The position numbers were made by a program, and so were the translations under genes. Shown here piece after piece: positions 57,925-64,000 of a stretch of DNA of 64,000 nt. Origin of the DNA: Rugamonas fusca (GTDB lineage: Bacteria; Pseudomonadota; Gammaproteobacteria; Burkholderiales; Burkholderiaceae_D); contig NZ_JACEZS010000003.1 in NCBI RefSeq assembly GCF_014042365.1, forward strand, positions 62,001 through 126,000, given 5' to 3'. A model generated the notes under the pieces. That model was not told where the DNA came from. It worked only from the letters and a program-made list of their open reading frames with translations, and did not search any database. Position 1 is the first letter of the stretch, and every line of letters starts with the position of its first letter.

Positions 57925-58347
57925 TTATTTCGGATACAGCAGCATTTGCGTGCAGCGGAACAGCGCCATGGTCTTGCCGCTGGCCTTGTTGCGCACGGTG
58001 GCGTCCCACACCTGGGTGGTCTTGCCCAGGTGGACCAAGGTGGCCGTGGCCTCCACCGTCCCCTCGCGCGCCGTGCCCAGGTGGTTGGACTTCAGTTCGA
58101 TGGTGGTGAAGCTGGCCGCCCCTTCGGGCAGGTGGGCCACGCAGGCGTAGCCACAGGCCGTGTCGGCCAGCGTCACCACGCTGCCGGCGTGCAGGTAGCC
58201 ATTGGGCGCCAGGTGCTGCGGCGTGACCTCGAATTCAGCCGTCACGCTGCCCTCGCGCACGTCGGTGACGGTGATGCCCAGGTGGGCCGGCAGCGTGCCG
58301 ACGCCGAACTGGTTGAAATAATCGGGGGTGAATTTGTTGTCGTCCAT
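57925..58347 (-). CDS. PaaI-type hotdog thioesterase
   Basis: A 140-aa hotdog-fold acyl-CoA thioesterase. The motif HLAPNGYLHAGSVVTLADTA holds the catalytic region typical of the PaaI/YbgC-related group (Asn, His, Gly and Asp positions), followed by IELKSNHLGTAREG. Its substrate is unknown. It is the first gene of a two-gene unit with the globin-barrel fusion; whether this pairing matters is unclear. The ATG at 58347 lies about 150 bases after the lipA terminator. Confidence 0.9.
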   Translation of the reverse strand: MDDNKFTPDYFNQFGVGTLPAHLGITVTDVREGSVTAEFEVTPQHLAPNGYLHAGSVVTLADTACGYACVAHLPEGAASFTTIELKSNHLGTAREGTVEATATLVHLGKTTQVWDATVRNKASGKTMALFRCTQMLLYPK

Positions 58348-58497
58348 GGCGGTTCGGTCGGAATCGGTTGCGGGCCGGAACGCGGCGCCGCCCCGGATAT
58401 GTGCTCCGATGATAGCAACTTTCGCCAGCGCGCGTGGCGCGATGCCGTCTTGGCATCACATGGCGACCGCTCAGGGCGCGGCACGAGAGGCACGTAC

Positions 58498-58523
58498 AAA
58501 AAAGGCCGCTGAAATCAGCGGCC
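58498..58523 (-). terminator. Rho-independent terminator of lipA
   Basis: A perfect stem GGCCGCTGA/TCAGCGGCC with two loop bases. On the minus strand it is followed by six T residues (A-run 58498-58503), 28 bases after the lipA stop codon. Confidence 0.9.
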
Positions 58524-58551
58524 TTGTCCTCACGGGGCAGTGCCCTAACGC

Positions 58552-59541
58552 TTATTCGCCAGCCAGCACGTTATGCGCCTGCACGTCCGCGTGATACGAG
58601 CTGCGCACCATGGCGCCCACGGCGGCGTGCTTGAAGCCCATCTTGTAGGCTTCGGCCTCGAACATCTTGAACACGTCCGGGTGCACGTAGCGGCGCACCG
58701 GCAGGTGGCTGTTCGATGGCGCCAGGTACTGGCCGATGGTCAGCATGTCGATGTCGTGCTCGCGCATGTCGCGCATCACCTGCAGGATTTCCTCGTCCGT
58801 CTCGCCCAGGCCGACCATGATGCCGGACTTGGTCTTGACGTCCGGGTAGATGGCCTTGAAGTCCTTGAGCAGCTTGAGCGAGTGCAGGTAGTCGGAACCG
58901 GGACGGGCTTCCTTGTACAGGCGCGGCACGGTTTCCAGGTTGTGGTTCATCACGTCCGGCAAGCCGTCCTTGAACAGTTCCAGCGCCTTTTCCAGGCGGC
59001 CGCGGAAGTCCGGCACCAGCACTTCGATCTGGGTCTTGGGCGATACGGCGCGCGTGTGCTGGATGCACTCGACGAAGTGGCCGGCGCCGCCGTCGCGCAG
59101 GTCGTCGCGGTCCACCGAGGTGATCACCACGTAGTTCAGCTTGAGGGCGGCGATGGTCTTGGACAGGTTGGCCGGTTCGTCCTTGTCCAGCGGGTCCGGA
59201 CGGCCGTGGCCCACGTCGCAGAACGGGCAGCGGCGGGTGCACTTGTCGCCCATGATCATGAAGGTGGCCGTGCCCTTGCCGAAGCATTCGCCGATGTTGG
59301 GGCAGCTCGCTTCCTCGCACACGGTCACCAGCTTGTTCTCGCGCAGGATGTCCTTGATCTCGTAGAAGCGGGTCGAGGCGGAGGCGCCCTTGACGCGGAT
59401 CCAGTCCGGCTTCTTCAACCGCTCCACCTGCTCGACCGGCACGATCTTGATCGGAATGCGCGCCGTTTTGCTGGCGCCTTTTTGCTTTTCGCTCGGGTTG
59501 TAAGCGGGGGCGACGGTGGAGTTGGTGTCTGGAGTCGTCAT
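58552..59541 (-). CDS. lipA: Lipoyl synthase
   Basis: A 329-aa radical-SAM enzyme inserting two sulfurs into protein-bound octanoyl groups. Both cluster motifs are intact: the auxiliary [16 protein letters not shown] and the radical-[16 protein letters not shown]. The C-terminal end [18 protein letters not shown] is conserved. The ATG at 59541 is chosen; another at 59559 would add six residues, and neither has a clear ribosome site. It lies 98 bases after lipB on the same strand, the usual order ybeD-lipB-lipA being broken here by two other genes. Confidence 0.97.
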   Translation of the reverse strand: MTTPDTNSTVAPAYNPSEKQKGASKTARIPIKIVPVEQVERLKKPDWIRVKGASASTRFYEIKDILRENKLVTVCEEASCPNIGECFGKGTATFMIMGDKCTRRCPFCDVGHGRPDPLDKDEPANLSKTIAALKLNYVVITSVDRDDLRDGGAGHFVECIQHTRAVSPKTQIEVLVPDFRGRLEKALELFKDGLPDVMNHNLETVPRLYKEARPGSDYLHSLKLLKDFKAIYPDVKTKSGIMVGLGETDEEILQVMRDMREHDIDMLTIGQYLAPSNSHLPVRRYVHPDVFKMFEAEAYKMGFKHAAVGAMVRSSYHADVQAHNVLAGE

Positions 59542-59639
59542 TTGGCTGCGTGCCCACATGGGCGGTGGTTGGTTAGTCGAGATCGGCTTGCCTGTTGTGC
59601 AAACTTGCCGCTTGCGGCGCTACCTGGGTCAGGCTTTCA

Positions 59640-60308
59640 TTACGTTTCAGTATGCGCCAGTACGCGCACCAGTTCCTCGGCCAGCGCCTGCTGCACGTCG
59701 GCCAGTTCGGCCGGCGCGCCCATGGAGCGCATGTCGACCGTTTCCAGTCCGGCATAGCCACAGGGATTGATCCAGGAAAACGGCGCCAGGTCCATCGCCA
59801 CGTTGAGCGACAGGCCATGGTAGGTGCAGCCGTTGCCGCGCACTTTCAGGCCGAGGGCGGCGATCTTGGCGCCCTGCTTCGGCCCGTCGGCCATGTAGAT
59901 GCCGGGCGCGCCTTCGACGCGCTCGCCTGCGAGATTATACGCCCCTAAGACGTTGATGATCGCTTGTTCGATTTTATGCACGAATTGGCGCGCGTACAGC
60001 TTGCCGCCGGGCTTGTTGCGGCGCAAGTCCATCAGCAGGTAGATCACGACCTGGCCGGGGCCGTGGTAGGTCACTTCGCCGCCGCGGTCGGTTTGTACCA
60101 CAGGGATCGAATCGGCGCCGGCCAACAGGTGGCCGCGATCGGCGCCCAGGCCCAGCGTGAACACGGGCGGGTGCTCGACGATCCAGAATTCATCGCGCGT
60201 TTCAGGGGTGCGGGCGTCCGTGAAGGCGCGCATGGCCGCGAACGTCGGTTCATAATCGGCGCGGCCCAGGTGGCGGATCAACGCCGGTTCGGCTTGGAAT
60301 GTGGACAT
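59640..60308 (-). CDS. lipB: Octanoyl-[ACP]:protein N-octanoyltransferase
   Basis: A 222-aa enzyme moving octanoyl from ACP to lipoyl domains. Signatures: [60 protein letters not shown] with the catalytic Lys, and [14 protein letters not shown] with the catalytic Cys. The ATG at 60308 gives the usual family N-terminus; the longer open frame upstream is not conserved-looking. It probably shares a transcript with lipA. Confidence 0.96.
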   Translation of the reverse strand: MSTFQAEPALIRHLGRADYEPTFAAMRAFTDARTPETRDEFWIVEHPPVFTLGLGADRGHLLAGADSIPVVQTDRGGEVTYHGPGQVVIYLLMDLRRNKPGGKLYARQFVHKIEQAIINVLGAYNLAGERVEGAPGIYMADGPKQGAKIAALGLKVRGNGCTYHGLSLNVAMDLAPFSWINPCGYAGLETVDMRSMGAPAELADVQQALAEELVRVLAHTET

Positions 60309-60448
60309 AATGACAGGCTGCAGGCTGGTTTCGGAGCCGGACGGCGGGAAACCGGAACCCCGCATTATAAGCCAGGCCGGCATTCCAGGCTCGTCCGCCC
60401 CGTCAAGCCGGCCGCAGCCGGGGCGGGCGGCCCGGCGCGCCGCCGGCC

Positions 60449-61072
60449 TCAGTTGGGCTCGTGATGGGCCAGCCAGCGCTGCACGGATGGGCGCTGCCAC
60501 TGGCCGACCGCATAGTCGCGCAACCGTGGCGGCACCGGGTCGCCATTGACGATCAGGCGTTGCAGCATCATGGCCAGGTCGGTATCGGCGATGCTCCAGC
60601 GGCCGAACAGGTTGGCGCCGTCCACCAGCCGTTCCGCCGCAGCGATCAGCCGGTCGGCGCATGCCTGGGCCTCGGCGCTGAGCGGCACACTGGTGGGGCG
60701 GAAGAACACCGACTCCGTGTTGCGTTCGACGCGCAGCGGCATCAGGTCACTGCGCAGCCACGCCTGCAACTGGCGCGCGCGGGCGCGGGCGTGGATCTCC
60801 TGCGGATACAAGGCCGTGTATTGCGGCGCGGGAAACGCTTCATCGAGGTACTCGGCCACGGCGCTCGACTCCGTCAATACAAACCCTTCATGCACCAGGG
60901 CCGGAACGCGGCCCGTCAGCGCCAGCTCGCGGTACGGCGCGCGGCGGTGCGCACCCGCTTCCAGGTCCATGGTTTCCAGGCTGAAGGGCAAGCCCTTCTC
61001 GGTCAGCGCCACGTACACGGACATGGCGTAAGGGCTGGCGAACAGGCTGTCGACGACCAGTTTGAAGGACAT
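60449..61072 (-). CDS. Glutathione S-transferase, YfcF-like
   Basis: A 207-aa GST. The N-terminal thioredoxin-like domain has [20 protein letters not shown] and the glutathione-binding [20 protein letters not shown]; the C-terminal domain is all-helical ([19 protein letters not shown]). Overall it resembles E. coli YfcF. The ATG at 61072 was chosen at the start of the GST fold. It is divergent from a LysR-type gene 107 bases away, which may regulate it. Cytoplasmic detoxification role is a general family inference. Confidence 0.9.
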   Translation of the reverse strand: MSFKLVVDSLFASPYAMSVYVALTEKGLPFSLETMDLEAGAHRRAPYRELALTGRVPALVHEGFVLTESSAVAEYLDEAFPAPQYTALYPQEIHARARARQLQAWLRSDLMPLRVERNTESVFFRPTSVPLSAEAQACADRLIAAAERLVDGANLFGRWSIADTDLAMMLQRLIVNGDPVPPRLRDYAVGQWQRPSVQRWLAHHEPN

Positions 61073-61179
61073 GAAGGCTCCGGCTGCTGATTGAATGGAT
61101 TTCACATGGTAAGCCTTGCGACGCGCGCGACATAACGATATATTTTGGCAACTGTAGCTAATTCTATTCACATAAAACC

Positions 61180-62082
61180 ATGTCTGGCCCGCATCGCCTG
61201 CCCAATTTTTCCGCCCTGCGCGCGTTCGAGGCGGCGGCCCGCCACCAGAATTTCTCGCGCGCGGCCGAGGAACTGCACCTGACCCATGGCGCCATCAGCC
61301 ACCAGGTGCGGGCGCTGGAGCAGGAACTGGGCACGCCGCTGTTCGTGCGCAATGGCCGCCACGTGAAGGTGACGGCCGATGGCCTGCGCTTCGCCCACCA
61401 GCTGGCCAAGGCCTTCAGCGACATCGCCACGGCGGCCGACGCGCTGCGGCCCACCAGCGCCAGCCGGCGCCTGACCGTGTCGTCGATACCCTCGTTCGCG
61501 GCGCGCTGGCTGGCGCCCCGGCTGGGCCAGTTCATCGACCAGCATCCGGACGTGGAAGTGGTGCTGCAGGCCAGCGGCCAGTTGCAGGACCTGGTACGCG
61601 ACGCGGTCGACGTGGGCATCCGCTTCGGCCGCGGCCATTATCCGGGCATGGTGGTGCAGCGGCTGATGGGGGATGTGTACTACCCGGTGGTGAGCCCCGC
61701 GTACCGGGGCGGACGGCTGCCGGCCACGCCGGCCGAACTGGAACAGGCTTGCCTGCTGCGCTCGGTGGAACCGTGGACGCCGTGGTTCCGCGCGGCCGGC
61801 CTGGCGTTGGCCGAACCGTCGGGCGGCGTGATGTTCGAGGATTTGTCGATGCTGGTGCGTTCGGCCGTCGATGGCAACGGCGTGGCGCTGGTGCGCCATG
61901 TGGTGGCGATGCAGGAAATCGCCTCGGGCCAGCTGCTGCGGCTGTTCGATATCGCCACGCCATGCCCGGATGAGTATTACTTCGTCAGTCCGCCGGCGGC
62001 GGCCGTCAAGCCGCAGGTGCAGGCGTTCCGCGCCTGGCTGCTGGCCGAAATCGACAAATTCCGGCAGCAGCAGGGCGCTTGA
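61180..62082 (+). CDS. LysR-family regulator, GcvA-like
   Basis: A 300-aa LysR-type regulator. The start SGPHRLPNFSALRAFEAAAR and the helix-turn-helix ARHQNFSRAAEELHLTHGAI are those of the GcvA/AmpR subgroup. The periplasmic-binding-like effector domain spans about 90-295 (RRLTVSSIPSFAARWLAPRL, VDVGIRFGRGHYPGMVVQRL). It is divergent from the GST gene and is its probable regulator. It overlaps nothing downstream; the convergent ybeD gene begins at the next base. Inducer unknown. Confidence 0.92.
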   Translation: MSGPHRLPNFSALRAFEAAARHQNFSRAAEELHLTHGAISHQVRALEQELGTPLFVRNGRHVKVTADGLRFAHQLAKAFSDIATAADALRPTSASRRLTVSSIPSFAARWLAPRLGQFIDQHPDVEVVLQASGQLQDLVRDAVDVGIRFGRGHYPGMVVQRLMGDVYYPVVSPAYRGGRLPATPAELEQACLLRSVEPWTPWFRAAGLALAEPSGGVMFEDLSMLVRSAVDGNGVALVRHVVAMQEIASGQLLRLFDIATPCPDEYYFVSPPAAAVKPQVQAFRAWLLAEIDKFRQQQGA

Positions 62083-62373
62083 TTACAGCACCACCTTGAC
62101 CATGGGGTGGCCCGACAGTTCGGTGTACAACGCGTCGAGCTGTTCGCGGCTGGTGGCGCGCACCACCACCGTCAGGCCCATGTAATTGCCCTTGGCCGAG
62201 GGACGCGCCTCCAGCTTGCCTTCGTGGAAAGTCGGATCGTGCTTCTGCACCACCTGCAGGATCGTGGTGGTGAACTCGACATGCGTCAAGCCCATCACCT
62301 TGATCGGGAAGTCGCTCGGGTACTCGATGAGGGACTCCGAGGGAGGGATGTTGGGTGGGATCGTCGCTGCCAT
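62083..62373 (-). CDS. ybeD: YbeD family protein (DUF493)
   Basis: A 96-aa protein of the DUF493/YbeD family, with an ACT-like fold and unknown function. Conserved pieces: LIEYPSDFPIKVMGLT, SAKGNYMGLTVVVRATSREQ and LYTELSGHPMVKVVL at the end. In many genomes ybeD sits directly before lipB; here a LysR and a GST gene lie between. An ATG at 62379 is an equally possible start. The gene ends base-to-base with the convergent LysR gene. Confidence 0.92.
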   Translation of the reverse strand: MAATIPPNIPPSESLIEYPSDFPIKVMGLTHVEFTTTILQVVQKHDPTFHEGKLEARPSAKGNYMGLTVVVRATSREQLDALYTELSGHPMVKVVL

Positions 62374-62675
62374 GGTCATTCCAATCAATGTAAAAAACGG
62401 TCGCGCCAACGCGGCGCTCACCCGCATATTGTAGCCAATTCGGGAATTACCAGTGCCGGCTGTGGCCCGGCGGCTGCGGGCACGGGTGTCATTGCGTCCA
62501 ATGAATGTAGCTTAATTACCCAAAAAATTGCATGCGCAAGAGCGCAATGAGACAGAAACCAAGGATAAAATTTCCAATCAGTGTTTACTTTACTACAATG
62601 ATGTAGTTGAATTACACACTACCGTCGCACCGTACGGCGTTCAGACACCCGCCGAGCATCCCTGAAAGGAATACC
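62374..62675. promoter_or_regulatory. AT-rich regulatory region before the GH13-like gene, with two palindromes
   Basis: No coding frame is apparent. Two palindromes stand out near 62590-62622: ACTACA-ATGA-TGTAGT and, sharing its right half, TGTAGTTGAATTACA (15 bases, TGTAnTTnAAnTACA form). Both could bind a sugar-responsive repressor controlling the downstream gene. The region is the AT-richest in the last 10 kb of the window. Confidence 0.4.
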
Positions 62676-64000
62676 GTGGACCTGCAATTTCGCGCCGACC
62701 CGGCCATGCTGCCGTGCGCCGTCCCTGGCGGCGTGCGCTTTGTTTTCGATGCCGCGCCCGGCACCCGCAGTGTCGCCCTGGCCGGCACCTTCAACAGCTG
62801 GGTGGGCGACGCCTGCATGCTGGAACCCGTGTCGCCCACGCGCTGGCAGGCCACGCTGCCCATACCGGCCGGGCGGCACCTCTACAAGCTCGTCATCGAC
62901 GGCAAGGACTGGATCGCCGATCCCGCCAATCCCTGGATCTCGGAAGATGGCCAACACAACTCCTGCCTGACGGTCGATGCATCCGGCGCGGTGCTGATGC
63001 GTGAGCCGGGCCTGAGCGCCGCCGCACCCGGCCCGCTGCACGCGCGCGCGGCGCTGGCCAGCCCCGACTGGCTGCGCGACGGCGTGATCTACCAGTTGTC
63101 CGTGCCTGCCTTCGGCGGCGACTTCGATGGCGTGCGCGCCAGGCTAGGCTACCTGAGCGAGCTGGGCGCCGACATCCTGTGGATCATGCCAGTCCATCCC
63201 ATCGGCATCGAAGGGCGGCGCGGCACGCGGGGCGACCCGTACGCGGTGCGCGATTTCGACGCCATCGATCCCGCCCTGGGCGACGCCGCCTCCCTGCGCG
63301 CGCTGGTGGACGCGGCCCACGCGCGCGGCATGCGCGTGATCCTGGACTGGACGCTCAACCGCAGCAGCGTGGACCACCCGTTCACGCGCACCCATCCCCA
63401 CTGGTACACGCGGCGCGCCGACGGCAGCATCTATTACGCCGTCCCCGAGCGCGGTTACTTCGCCGGTTTCGACTTCGCCGACCGCGCCCTGCGGCACTAC
63501 CTGATCGACAGCATGCGCGGCTGGATCGAACGCTACGGCTTCGATGGCTTGCGCTTCGACGACTCCGACATCACCCCCTGTGATTTCCTCGATGAGATCC
63601 GCGCGGCGCTGGCGGCGCTGCGGCCTGACATCGCCCTGATTTCCCAGTCCTACGATGAATTCCACCACCTGGCCGCCTGCGACCTGACCTACGAAGGCGG
63701 CACGCGTGAGATGTTGCGCCGCTGCGCCCACGGCGAGGCGGACGGCGCCGCCTTCGCCCGCTACTGGAACGAGTCCACCTACAGCTTCCCGCGCGGGGCC
63801 TTGCGCATGCGCTGGCTGGAAGACAAGGAGCAAGGGCGCGCCTCCGCCTTCCTGGGCCGCGCCGCCCATGGCCCGGCCGCCACCGTGATGCTGGCCATGG
63901 ACGGGGTGCCGCACCTGCTGATGGGCCAGGAATTCGACGAACCGAGCTGGACTGGCTGGCCAGTGCTGTTCGACCCCTACCAGCTCAACTGGCAGTGCTT
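62676..64000 (+). CDS. GH13-like alpha-amylase family protein with CBM48 (3' end outside window)
   Basis: Open from a GTG at 62676, preceded by AAAGGA, to the window edge (441 codons seen). An N-terminal CBM48 glycogen-binding-like domain (about 8-100; GVRFVFDAAPGTRSVALAGT, YKLVIDGKDWIADPANPW) is followed by a GH13 TIM barrel (RDGVIYQLSVPAFGGDFDGV, YLSELGADILWIMPVHPIG). Region II keeps the nucleophile Asp in YGFDGLRFDDSDI. Region I reads DWTLNRSSVDHP in place of D..xNH, and region III reads ALISQSYDEF where the general acid Glu is expected, so Gln may replace it. Region IV is at the edge. It could be an altered-specificity or non-hydrolytic member acting on glycogen or maltodextrins. Confidence 0.82.
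   Translation, partial: MDLQFRADPAMLPCAVPGGVRFVFDAAPGTRSVALAGTFNSWVGDACMLEPVSPTRWQATLPIPAGRHLYKLVIDGKDWIADPANPWISEDGQHNSCLTVDASGAVLMREPGLSAAAPGPLHARAALASPDWLRDGVIYQLSVPAFGGDFDGVRARLGYLSELGADILWIMPVHPIGIEGRRGTRGDPYAVRDFDAIDPALGDAASLRALVDAAHARGMRVILDWTLNRSSVDHPFTRTHPHWYTRRADGSIYYAVPERGYFAGFDFADRALRHYLIDSMRGWIERYGFDGLRFDDSDITPCDFLDEIRAALAALRPDIALISQSYDEFHHLAACDLTYEGGTREMLRRCAHGEADGAAFARYWNESTYSFPRGALRMRWLEDKEQGRASAFLGRAAHGPAATVMLAMDGVPHLLMGQEFDEPSWTGWPVLFDPYQLNWQC

Overview
The window is a GC-rich, densely packed chromosomal segment. Gene content, codon bias and gene order point to a betaproteobacterium, most likely of the Oxalobacteraceae (Massilia / Duganella / Janthinobacterium type). Indicators are a LiuR-type MerR regulator with a leucine/isovalerate cluster, aceK, the rsmI-lpoA-yraN-diaA-dolP order and the ybeD-lipB-lipA order. 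I see no prophage, integrase, CRISPR array or rRNA operon. There is one tRNA, tRNA-Pro(UGG).

Layout: (1) 1-0.87 kb: a REP-associated tyrosine transposase (RAYT) with REP-type palindromes at both ends. Two more hairpins sharing the GGGGACGTA core sit at 25.4 and 51.7 kb. (2) 0.9-12.7 kb: a chemoreceptor, a PAS histidine kinase/OmpR-type regulator pair, a SNF2-family helicase, a DUF4214-RCC1 lipoprotein and Tex. (3) 12.9-17.2 kb: LysE exporter, AraC regulator, a CcdAB-like toxin-antitoxin pair whose toxin is frameshifted, GrxD-UbiX, a small ORF and a Cro/CI-like regulator. (4) 17.5-25.4 kb: MBL hydrolase, LiuR, isovaleryl-CoA dehydrogenase, AceK, thiolase, SDR and a second acyl-CoA dehydrogenase. 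(5) 25.4-31.4 kb: REP hairpin, a minus-strand terminator with a short ORF, a peptide-binding protein, a fused SpmA-SpmB-like membrane protein, a PBP4-type carboxypeptidase and an aldo/keto reductase. (6) 31.5-40.3 kb: a minus-strand peptidoglycan-salvage operon (GntR, MurQ, AmpG-like, DigH-like, sugar kinase, AmiD-like, VanX-like) with divergent D-amino-acid dehydrogenase. (7) 40.4-51.7 kb: liuB, liuC, the biotin genes bioA-F-D-B, liuD, a GhrA-like reductase and liuE. (8) 51.7-64 kb: REP hairpin, tRNA-Pro, rsmI/lpoA/yraN/diaA/dolP, a TlpA-like protein, a truncated-globin/outer-membrane-barrel fusion, a thioesterase, lipA, lipB, a GST, a LysR regulator, ybeD and the start of a GH13-like protein.

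How the genes work together: leucine/isovalerate catabolism is split between regions 4 and 7 and appears tied together by three LiuR-type palindromes (18570, 19116 and 40669), the last lying inside the coding sequence of a YchJ-family gene. The biotin synthesis genes lie between the two subunits of methylcrotonyl-CoA carboxylase, a biotin enzyme. Region 6 can be read as one pathway: glycan cleavage, import, peptide removal, phosphorylation, lactyl-ether cleavage, then disposal of D-Ala-D-Ala and D-Ala. Nothing here is clearly a wholly new system. The most unusual items are the globin-barrel fusion, the coding-sequence operator, the RAYT/REP arrangement and the frameshifted toxin.
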